Positions 57,920 through 64,000 of a stretch of DNA of 64,000 bases are shown piece by piece. The position numbers and the translations under genes were made by a program. Location: contig CAJNDS010001424.1 in assembly GCA_905221605.1 (NCBI GenBank), positions 1 to 64,000 on the forward strand, in the 5' to 3' direction. The DNA is from Symbiodinium natans (Eukaryota > Sar > Dinophyceae > Suessiales > Symbiodiniaceae). The notes below the pieces were generated by a model. The model did no database searches. It was not told the DNA's origin and saw only the letters and a program-made list of their open reading frames with translations. Within the stretch, counting starts at the first letter, position 1. Every line of letters begins with the position of its first letter.

Positions 57920-58015
57920 CTTAGTGCATCTGCGGGCTCTTTCTGGATCCAGGAGGGCGATGGTAGGCCTTCCTGGCAGCAGACGCCTGGCAGCAGTTCG
58001 CCCAAAGCGGGACGC
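57920..58015 (+). CDS. Exon of an unknown protein
   Basis: Exactly 32 codons between CTCCCAG and GTTTAGGG: LSASAGSFWIQEGDGRPSWQ, then QTPGSSSPKAGR. The donor is the first GT of the telomeric tract. Confidence 0.55.
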
Positions 58016-58069
58016 GTTTAGGGTTTAGGGTTTAGGATTTAGGGTTTATAATAGGGCTTAAGGTTCATA

Positions 58070-58240
58070 ATGTTGAAGCTCTACCCCCCAAGCCCTACCA
58101 CCCGATCAGTCCCCGAAGCTTCAAGGGCCACCCTGTCGCCTAAACCCGCAAACCCAAATCCCGAAACCCTACCAAAATCAAAGATCAAGCTAAGAACCCC
58201 ACTCCCCGCCACACACCCGGCTTCAAGACTTCTCTGCACC
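58070..58240 (+). CDS. First-exon candidate, Pro-rich protein
   Basis: ATG at 58070 opens MLKLYPPSPTTRSVPEASRA and about 57 codons in total, until CCCTAAA. It is basic and Pro-rich, with scattered CCCAAA words that may mark telomeric origin of part of it. Confidence 0.35.
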
Positions 58241-58281
58241 CTAAACCCTAAACCCTAAACCCTAAACCCTAAATCCTAGAC

Positions 58282-58362
58282 CGGGAATGCCCCGAGAGGC
58301 GCCTTCGCGACATCGAGGTCTCTGAGGAGATTGTCGGGCCGCAGGCCAAGTGCCTGGCGTAG
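58282..58362 (+). CDS. Exon of an unknown protein
   Basis: The frame reads RECPERRLRDIEVSEEIVGP, then QAKCLA, followed by TAG or donor GTAGACC at 58359. The next block is a family 1 element, then an acceptor CTGCAG at 58516. Confidence 0.5.
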   Translation, partial: RECPERRLRDIEVSEEIVGPQAKCLA

Positions 58363-58367
58363 ACCTT

Positions 58368-58511
58368 GGGATGCTCCCCCTTGAACGGACAGTCCTTAAT
58401 AGGGTTAAGGGTTTAGGGTTGAGGGTTGAGGGTTTAGGGTTTAGGGTTTAGGGTTTAGGGTTTACCCCATTTTTTCATCCCCACTAAGGACTGTTAGTAT
58501 AAGAGGGAACA
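58368..58511. mobile_element. Family 1 element split by a telomeric tract
   Basis: GGGATGCTCCCCCTTGAACG...AGTCCTTAATAGGG at the left and ACTAAGGACTGTTAGTATAAGAGGGAAC at the right, with TTTAGGG (58398-58464) in the middle. Confidence 0.75.
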
Positions 58512-58516
58512 CTGCA

Positions 58517-58630
58517 GGCTTCGCTTCTCTGTACCCCGACATCCTTGGTTCCTTTGTCTGCGCCGGCATGCCTGGAAACCTTCGACTGAGTCTCTCCTAT
58601 CCTCAAGACGGTCTCAGACGGCCGCAATGA
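58517..58630 (+). CDS. Exon or terminal exon, unknown protein
   Basis: After GAACACTGCAG two frames are open. One reads FASLYPDILGSFVCAGMPGN and on to a stop at 58630. The other reads LRFSVPRHPWFLCLRRHAWK and fits the phase left by 58358. Only transcript data can choose. Confidence 0.45.
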   Translation, partial: GFASLYPDILGSFVCAGMPGNLRLSLSYPQDGLRRPQ

Positions 58631-58675
58631 GCGTTTGAGGTCAAGCCTCTCAGTCGGTGAACCAGTACCCTGAAC

Positions 58676-59095
58676 CCTAACCTAAACCCTAAACCCTAAA
58701 CCCTAAAACCTAAACCCTAAACCCTAAACCCTAAACCCTAAACCCTAAACCCTAAACCCTAAACCCTAAACCCTAAACCCTAAACCCTAAACCCTAAACC
58801 CCTAAACCCCTAACCCTAACCCTAAACCCCTAAACCCTAAACCCCCCCTAAACCCCTAAACCCCTAAACCCCCCCTAAACCCCTAGACCCCTAAACCCCT
58901 AAACCCCTAAACCCCTAAACCCCTAAACCCCTAAACCCCTAAACCCCTAAACCCCTAGACCCCTAGACCCCTAAACCCCTAAACCCCTAACCCCCACACC
59001 CGGGAAACCCTAAACCCTAAACCCTAAACCCTGAACCCTAAACCCTAAACCCTAAACCCTAAACCCTAACCCCTAAACCCTAAACCCCTAACCCG
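58676..59095. repeat. Long telomeric array with block structure
   Basis: CCCTAAA (58690-58800), then an 8-mer block CCCCTAAA with CCCCTAGA variants (58800-58995), then CCCTAAA again. The 8-mer block is homogeneous, as if amplified locally. Confidence 0.9.
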
Positions 59096-59097
59096 GG

Positions 59098-59166
59098 ATG
59101 GCCCTGCGCATTCGGGAGGTAGCTAGCTTGCTGGATGCCCCTTGGATGATTCTCTGGCCTTCCTGA
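59098..59166 (+). other. Short open frame
   Basis: ATG at 59098 reads MALRIREVASLLDAPWMILW, then PS-stop, between CCCTAAA and TTTAGGG tracts. Confidence 0.4.
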
Positions 59167-59302
59167 GGGTTACTGCCAGACGTTTACTTCCAAGGGTTTA
59201 GGGTTTAGGGTTTAGGGTTTAGGGTTTAGGGTTTAGGGTTTAGGGTTTAGGGTTTAGGGTTTCTTAGATAGGGGTGATTTCTTGAATTCTTAAACCCTAA
59301 AC

Positions 59303-59536
59303 GGCAGAACAAGAAGCCCTCACTCCTGCACGTGGTGGGAGAGGGAAGCTTTGCATTGTCTTACGTCCCTTGCGGTTGGAGATGTTGCGGAACCCAAGCT
59401 GTCGCGTAACTGCCAAAGTCAGTTTTCCCACGCTGAACCCCTTCACTTGCGTTTAAATCGCGCCACAATCCCTGGCATCCTGTGGTATCCCATTAGGATC
59501 CATGGATCTCGTACATCAGAGCATGCAAGTGCGTAA
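59303..59536 (+). CDS. Exon region, unknown protein, two overlapping frames
   Basis: 59303-59408 reads RQNKKPSLLHVVGEGSFALS, then YVPCGWRCCG. From 59351 a second frame stays open to 59536 (VGDVAEPKLSRNCQSQFSHA...). A frameshift or an unrecognised small intron could link them. Confidence 0.4.
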   Translation, partial: GRTRSPHSCTWWEREALHCLTSLAVGDVAEPKLSRNCQSQFSHAEPLHLRLNRATIPGILWYPIRIHGSRTSEHASA

Positions 59537-59595
59537 AATACTACTGTGAGGAATACTTAACATTCAAGGCTATTCATGGGTTCACGGGGAAAGGG

Positions 59596-59800
59596 ATGGT
59601 TCTGAAAGCACTTGAAGCCATCTGCGTAAAGTTGACTGTAGGTCTTCGGGGCGCCGAACTTGATTTTAGGTCTGTTCCTTCGGGGAGGCGGGGGTGGGGG
59701 GCGCCGCACCAGACCTTGAGCCCCAAATTTCGACCGCTTCGCCGATTCCTTCCCAGGCCTTATCACAAAGCGCGGGTGGCCATAGACTTTAGACCCTGCG
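59596..59800 (+). CDS. First-exon candidate, unknown protein
   Basis: ATG at 59596 reads MVLKALEAICVKLTVGLRGA and continues about 68 codons to CCCTAAACCC. The end is basic. The downstream exon at 59905 could follow it across a telomeric intron. Confidence 0.45.
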
Positions 59801-59904
59801 CCCTAAACCCTAAACCCCTCAACCCCTCAACCCCTAAACCCCTAAACCCCTAAACCCCTAAACCCCTAAACCCCAAACCCTAAACCCCAAACCCTAAACC
59901 CCAA

Positions 59905-60016
59905 GCGCGCTTCAGAGGACAACTGGCGACGGCCCCCAGAAGCCGTCAATGCTGCGGCACCCCGGCTGGGCGCCATCGCAGCCCACGACCAGGCGACCGA
60001 TGAGGGCGGGGCTTGA
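59905..60016 (+). CDS. Terminal exon, unknown protein
   Basis: The frame reads ASEDNWRRPPEAVNAAAPRL, then GAIAAHDQATDEGGA, and stop at 60014. CCCCTAAA tracts lie upstream. Confidence 0.5.
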
Positions 60017-60152
60017 TTGTTCTACCTACCTCTTAGTAGTAGAGTAGGTAACCTTTAGCCGTTTTGTGTTAATATATTCCCCTTATAGTCCCAAAGGTTA
60101 ACCTTTAAAACCCCTAGGCACTGGACAACGAAGACCTTGTGTACAGAATATG
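60017..60152 (+). other. Palindromic intron-like spacer and short terminal exon
   Basis: CTACCTACCTCTTAGTAGTAGAGTAGGTAACCTTT... has internal inverted repeats and ends AACCCCTAG. 60117-60152 then reads ALDNEDLVYRI-stop. Confidence 0.4.
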
Positions 60153-60209
60153 ATGGCTACTCTTACTACCCTAAGCCGTAAACCCTCAACCCTAAACCCG
60201 AACCCCTAG

Positions 60210-60324
60210 CTGCTACTCTGATTTCTGCGGACCCCCGGCGAAGAAGCGAAAAATTGGGAACAGAGTTTGGCGTGCAGCGAGAGGGCTTCGTCCTAGGGTT
60301 GACCATCGTTACCCGACTTGTGAC
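60210..60324 (+). CDS. Exon of an unknown protein
   Basis: After ACCCCTAG the frame reads AATLISADPRRRSEKLGTEF, then GVQREGFVLGLTIVTRLVT, and either stops at 60324 or splices at GTGACG into a family 3 remnant. Confidence 0.45.
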
Positions 60325-60377
60325 GTAACTTGTAAGTACCCATGAACATCTAAGTACTTAGTGTGAGGCTGCGGTGC

Positions 60378-60480
60378 GTGTGTGTATATATAGATGGTCA
60401 TACGTATATATGTATATATATATATATATATGCTACCGTATATATATATATATATATATTATACATAGATAGATAGATAG
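60378..60480. repeat. TATATA/ATAG microsatellite
   Basis: (TA)n interrupted by GCTACCG, ending (ATAG)4 directly before the exon at 60481. Confidence 0.85.
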
Positions 60481-60583
60481 GAGGTGTCCTTCTGGGGCCG
60501 CGAGTAGTAAAGCCCCGTACGAGCGTAAAGCTCTTGAAGTCACCGAAGCCTAAACTTGGTCTTGCATCCTCAGCCCTGAGCAC
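60481..60583 (+). CDS. Exon of an unknown protein
   Basis: After GATAG the frame reads GGVLLGPRVVKPRTSVKLLK, then SPKPKLGLASSALST, up to AAGCCCTAAG repeats. Confidence 0.45.
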
Positions 60584-60766
60584 TAAGCCCTAAGTAAGCC
60601 CTAAGTAAGCCCTAAGAAGCCCCTAAGAAGGCCTAAGAAGCCCTAAGAAGCCCTAAGAAGCCCTAAGAAGCCCTAAGCCCCCAAAAGCCCTAAGAGGTCC
60701 TAAGAAGCCCTAAGAAGCCCTAAGTAAGCCCTAAGAAGCCCCAAAAGCCCCAAGGCACCTTATAGC
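60584..60766. repeat. AAGCCCT(AAG) variant telomere-like array
   Basis: About 20 copies of CCCTAAGAAG or CCCTAAGTAAG. The unit is a 10- or 11-mer derived from CCCTAAA-like sequence. Confidence 0.85.
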
Positions 60767-60767
60767 G

Positions 60768-60857
60768 ATCTTGCAAATCCCGAGAGTACCTGGAAGGTGC
60801 TGCGGTGGCTGGTGGCGCTGAGCCTCGCCTGCGCCAGAAGCCTTCGAGTCGAAAGTG
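60768..60857 (+). CDS. Exon with membrane or signal segment
   Basis: The frame reads LANPESTWKVLRWLVALSLA, then CARSLRVES, ending at GTAGGGTTTAG. Hydrophobic WLVALSLACA. Confidence 0.45.
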
Positions 60858-61233
60858 TAGGGTTTAGGGTTTAGGGTTTAGGGTTTAGGGTTTAGGGTTA
60901 AGGGTCCACAAGGTCAAAGTAGCCTATAACTGAAAGATGGGGAAACACAACTAACCCCTAAGCCCGGACGAAGCCTTGAACCCTAAACCGATTACCCTAA
61001 ACCCTAAACCCTAAACCCTGAACCCTGAACCCTAAACCCTAAACCCTAAACCCTCAGAGGTCTAGGAGCCCTTGTTTGGGGATGCCATTTTCTTTGGCAG
61101 CCGAGGCTGAGTAAGTGCTGCGAGGCGCTGCGATGGCCGCTTCTGTTCTCTGCTTGGGTCTAGGGTTTAGGGTTCAGGGTTTAGGGTTTAGGGTTTAGGG
61201 TTTAGGGTTTAGGGTTCAGGGTTCAGGGTTCAG

Positions 61234-61299
61234 GGCGGGCTTGTCATCTTCTACGTGCTGCGTGTTGACCGTGGCTACACCCCGGCAAGGAATTTCTAG
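61234..61299 (+). CDS. Terminal exon of an unknown membrane protein
   Basis: After GGTTCAG the frame reads GGLVIFYVLRVDRGYTPARN, then F-stop at 61297. A hydrophobic segment plus a short polar tail. Confidence 0.5.
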   Translation, partial: GGLVIFYVLRVDRGYTPARNF

Positions 61300-61815
61300 A
61301 AAGTAGAGCTCTGTAAGTTAGTACCCTGAATCACTTGGAGGTACTTCATGAGTAGGAGCCTTTAAAGGGGGATCCGGGATCTACGTTATAGATCCTGAGA
61401 TGGGTAAGTAGGGCCTTTGGCTTCATAACAAGGTCCCAAAACGTAGAAAGACAATGGCAATGTATACATATATATATATAGGTAGATAAACACAAGCAAG
61501 CAGCTTTATGGTTTTCCTGTACTTGTTTGTGTATGTTTGTGTATATGTATGTTGTATCTATGTTCTATTATATGAGAATCGTACACACTATGATTTCTGA
61601 GTACCTTGCACATTGACACTGCCAGGTGCGAGTCTGGTGTTGAACCCTATACAACGAAACCCACCACTGTCGCCTCCTCAAGAATAAGTGCAATATGTTT
61701 CTTTATATAGTGAAGCCCCAAGGGTATGTGCAAAACAAAGAGGCTAAAACCCTATAACGCCCTAAACCCTACACCCTAAACCCACACTTCTAGCTTTAGA
61801 CATCCTCGTTGCCAG
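61300..61815. other. Spacer with microsatellite and short telomeric tract
   Basis: (TA)n at 61467-61481, a TGTTTGTGTATG repeat near 61526-61550, and CCCTAAA variants at 61748-61785. GGATC-inverted words at 61368-61400 may be an inverted-repeat element. No gene. Confidence 0.45.
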
Positions 61816-61880
61816 GGCCTCGAGCTTCATCTCACAGCGGTCCGAAACGAGAATGCCTACTTCAACTGCATCAAGGACAC
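61816..61880 (+). CDS. Exon of an unknown protein
   Basis: After CGTTGCCAG the frame reads GLELHLTAVRNENAYFNCIK, then D, and runs into GGGTTTAGGG. Very protein-like. Confidence 0.55.
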
Positions 61881-62065
61881 GGGTTTAGGGTTTAGGGCTG
61901 AGGGTTTAGGGTTCAGGGTTTAGGGAAATTGCGGTCTCTTTCAAATTGGCCATACTCGGAGTTGCAGAGGGTACAAATAAGTAGGGTTGTATGTGAGGCA
62001 ACTATGAACCCTACTTCTAAGTAACGTCAAGTAAAGACTTCATAAGACAAGAACCTCAGACTTAG

Positions 62066-62170
62066 GTTGTAGGGAGTGCGAGGGGTCCACCCTTTGTTGC
62101 TGTAAGCCTTGGGTCTTGTACCCTTGTGGAGCCAAACAAGGTCGCCGACTCGGAGTTTATGGGATCTTAA
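62066..62170 (-). other. Possible integrase C-terminal remnant (minus strand) or plus-strand exon
   Basis: The minus frame reads RSHKLRVGDLVWLHKGTRPK and on to TPRTPYN. The K-VGDLVWL word is typical of LTR-retroelement integrase C-termini. The plus frame is also open (VVGSARGPPFVAVSLGSCTL... to a stop). I favour the retroelement remnant because of the motif. Confidence 0.4.
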
Positions 62171-62225
62171 TAAGAAGTAGCGTTATAAGCAGGGCATCGA
62201 TGTCTACAACCATTAGGTCGTGAGC

Positions 62226-62345
62226 CCTAAACCCTAAACCCTAAACCCTAAACCCTAAACCCTAAACCCTAAACCCTAAACCCTAAACCCTAAACCCTAA
62301 ACCCTAAACCCTAAACCCTAAACCCTAAACCCTAAACCCTAAACC
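62226..62345. repeat. Telomeric tract, C-strand
   Basis: 17 perfect CCCTAAA units, one of the cleanest interstitial tracts. Confidence 0.9.
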
Positions 62346-62361
62346 CTTGCATTGCTGTCAG

Positions 62362-62455
62362 GACATTCTCGCCATCAAGGCACCGGCGTCGGTGCCCCGA
62401 AGTCCAGCTCTGTTTCGGCCCCTGCACCTGGGAACGAATCTTGTGCTGACCTTTT
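62362..62455 (+). CDS. Exon of an unknown protein
   Basis: After TTGCTGTCAG the frame reads DILAIKAPASVPRSPALFRP, then LHLGTNLVLTFW, up to GGGTTTAG. Confidence 0.5.
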
Positions 62456-62540
62456 GGGGTTTAGTCGTTTAGGGTTTAGGGTTTAGGGTTTAGGGTTTAG
62501 GGTTTAGGGTTTAGGGTTTAGGGTTTAGGGTTTAGGGTTT

Positions 62541-62639
62541 GGGCTGTTCCCCCTTTATACTAACAGTCCTTAATAGGGATTATAGTACGGGGTACTAGAA
62601 TTTCCACTACGTACTCTGAGTATAAGGCGGGAACATCCC
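62541..62639. mobile_element. Inverted-repeat element, family 1
   Basis: GGGCTGTTCCCCCTTTATAC at the left and the complementary GAGTATAAGGCGGGAACATCCC at the right. Confidence 0.8.
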
Positions 62640-62837
62640 AGTATATGGGCAGCTCTCTGAATTGTGGTCCCCTTCTGGGGTACTTTATGGAAGTTCGAGC
62701 CACCTACCATCACATGATGTGCTAAGCCCCTTTACTGTAGTACTTAGAAGCTGGGGTTTTTAAATGGTGTAACTATGAGGTTTAGTTACTTATGACCTGA
62801 CTCATAACCGCACCTATAAATGAGCCTTCAAACAGGG
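62640..62837. other. Intron-like spacer
   Basis: AT-richer text with CTTATGACC/GGTTTAGTTACTTATG-type words and an acceptor TTCAAACAG at its end. Confidence 0.4.
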
Positions 62838-62942
62838 TATATCACCGCACGCCCCTTCGGGGTCACCAGTTTCATCGTCATGGCCCTCTTAGCGGTACCG
62901 AGAAATCATGTCAAGGGACTTTTGTTGTGTACGGCTTCCTGA
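62838..62942 (+). CDS. Terminal exon of an unknown membrane protein
   Basis: The frame reads YITARPFGVTSFIVMALLAV, then PRNHVKGLLLCTAS-stop. A hydrophobic core of about 12 residues. It could also donate at GTACCGAG (62912). Confidence 0.45.
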   Translation, partial: YITARPFGVTSFIVMALLAVPRNHVKGLLLCTAS

Positions 62943-63064
62943 AGGCTTCACGCAGGTGCCCTGCACCCCCTGTATGCTCATAGGGAAGCCACAAAGCGTC
63001 GGAGATGTTGAGTGAGGAAAGTGGACCCCTTTGGGCCATAAGTACCTAGACTAGACCTTTTCAG

Positions 63065-63251
63065 GCAAAGGGAGGCGAGCACACCGTCAGGCCTCGGCTA
63101 CGATGTCTTGCTTCCGTTGCTTTGAGATGCGCGTGGCAAGCACCATCCGCAGACGTGCAGATACCTAGGGTCTTTGTCGCGTGCGCGGCTGCATGTGGGC
63201 TCTTTCAGAATTTGCCGTGCTCTGGCCCCTGAGGGCCGAGATTCCTAGCCT
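63065..63251 (+). CDS. Exon region, unknown protein
   Basis: After CTTTTCAG one frame is open for 56 codons (AKGGEHTVRPRLRCLASVAL...) to TGA at 63230. A second reading uses ATG 63104 (MSCFRCFEMRVASTIRRRAD) and, after CTCTTTCAG at 63208, continues EFAVLWPLRAEIPSLE to the telomeric tract. The second, two-exon reading fits the splice signals better. Confidence 0.4.
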
Positions 63252-63360
63252 TGAGGGTTTAGGGTTTAGGGTTTAGGGTTTAGGGTTTAGGGTTTAGGGT
63301 TTAGGGTTTAGGGTTTCCCTAAACCTCAAACGTCCCTGACCTTGATTGTCACCCACTCAG

Positions 63361-63718
63361 GTATGTCATCGGGGATTCCCATGTCTTGCCCACTGCCTGG
63401 CAGACGGTGGAATTCACGACGACGAAGGGCAGCCACCATTACATTCTGATACCTCTCCTGGTCACAGGGGTGAAGATCTGGCATCTGCGAGAGGAGACTG
63501 AGTAGCTGAGTGAGTACACTTTACACTTTTTGGGATACTATAACCCCCTATAGAATTGAAAGTGTACACTTTTTGGGGGGCTTATGAACTCAGCAACTAA
63601 GGACAGCACCTTCTACACGAAGACGCTTCTGCTGCACTTGCGACGTATGCCACCCATCTCCCGACGCAACAACCTTGCTCGATTGCGTAGGTGGCCAGAC
63701 CATCGCTTGCCCCTGTAG
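63361..63718 (+). CDS. Conserved GDSH-motif protein, two exons
   Basis: Exon a (63361-63499, acceptor CACCCACTCAG) reads YVIGDSHVLPTAWQTVEFTT, then a His-rich turn and LVTGVKIWHLREET. Exon b (63602 onward) continues DSTFYTKTLLLHLRRMPPIS and is open to TAG 63716-63718. The intron is a family 4 element with GA-AG borders. GDSH followed by LVTG-K-WHLR is a pattern I associate with conserved SGNH-like proteins of algae and animals. The assignment is tentative. The gene continues outside the islands seen. Confidence 0.55.
63500..63601 (+). mobile_element. Family 4 introner-like element, GA-AG intron
   Basis: GAGTAGCTGAGTGAGTACAC at the left and ACTCAGCAACTAAG at the right. The inner arms ACTTTACACTTTTTGGG and AAGTGTACACTTTTTGGG lie around AACCCCCTATAG. 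It is 102 bp, closely matching 25165-25264. Confidence 0.75.
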
Positions 63719-63811
63719 GCCTTAGATTGAAGCCCTAAACCCTAAACCCTAAACCCTAAACCCTAAACCCTAGTGACGTTGTAAACCCTAAACCCTCTTC
63801 CCAAGCCCCCA

Positions 63812-63890
63812 AATCTGACGTGAGCACGCAATCGTCAAAACACCGAGGTCTGCCTTTTGGGACAAGCTTGCCACCCTTCCGGCAGAAGCC
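63812..63890 (+). other. Exon-like island
   Basis: The frame reads SDVSTQSSKHRGLPFGTSLP, then PFRQKPR-stop, between CCCTAAA (left) and TTTAGGG (right). Confidence 0.35.
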
Positions 63891-63912
63891 CCGGTGATGC
63901 CCCTTGGCCCCT

Positions 63913-64000
63913 AGGTTTAGGGTTTAGGGTTAGGGTTTAGGGTTTAGGGTTTAGGGTTTGGGGTTTAGGGTTTAGGGTTTAGGGTTTAGGGTTTAGGGTT
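63913..64000. repeat. Telomeric tract, G-strand, to window end
   Basis: TTTAGGG units with one TTAGGG and one TTTGGGG variant. It is interstitial or terminal; the window edge prevents a decision. Confidence 0.85.

Overview
The window is nuclear DNA of a dinoflagellate, and most of it is telomere-like repeat with short islands of other sequence. Four signs support this. (1) TTTAGGG/CCCTAAA repeats occur throughout and at both window edges. (2) A 16-nt match to the 3' part of the dinoflagellate spliced leader (GCCATTTTGGCTCAAG) lies at 34387-34402. (3) Candidate introns use GT-AG and also GA-AG borders, and many coincide with short inverted-repeat elements (introner-like). (4) The retroelements and the ubiquitin-like/ankyrin gene are of types I know from Symbiodiniaceae-like genomes. 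Species cannot be named from the sequence alone.

Layout. 1-1150: telomeric array and scattered telomere-like repeats. 1153-14811: a complete, young Ty1/copia LTR retrotransposon (146-bp LTRs with 2 differences, 5-bp target duplication GTTTC). Gag/protease and integrase/RT/RNase H lie in three frames. The last ORF (about 3176 aa) carries a C-terminal extension of about 1780 aa with apparent TET/JBP-like dioxygenase, cytosine-methyltransferase-like, SGNH-like and Tpt1/KptA-like domains plus a zinc ribbon. 14817-26400: telomeric repeats alternating with short coding-like islands and inverted-repeat elements, including an ankyrin-repeat gene at 24806-25943. 26470-30330: a satellite of C-tracts and AT-rich palindromes followed by TAG microsatellites. 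30340-34386: more islands and telomeric repeats. 34387-about 44146: a GC-rich unit that begins with a spliced-leader relic. It contains a decayed LINE-type retroelement (coiled-coil ORF1, APE endonuclease, RT), an intact TET/JBP-like dioxygenase ORF and an intact membrane-anchored coiled-coil ORF, and it is bordered on both sides by CCCTAAA arrays. 44147-64000: telomeric arrays with dozens of exon-like islands. The best gene models are at 47748-48900, 49107-49435 and 63361-63718.

How it fits together. Two unrelated retroelements here, one LTR and one LINE, each carry a TET/JBP-type 2-oxoglutarate/Fe(II) dioxygenase. That is notable in a lineage whose DNA is rich in 5-hydroxymethyluracil. Many interstitial telomeric tracts sit inside introns or are bracketed by direct duplications of 12-26 bp, so they look like insertions. 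Because the G-strand repeat contains both GT and TTTAG, such a tract can supply its own splice sites. Island reading frames are my own translations. Intron borders marked approximate are inferences, and I did not run any database search.
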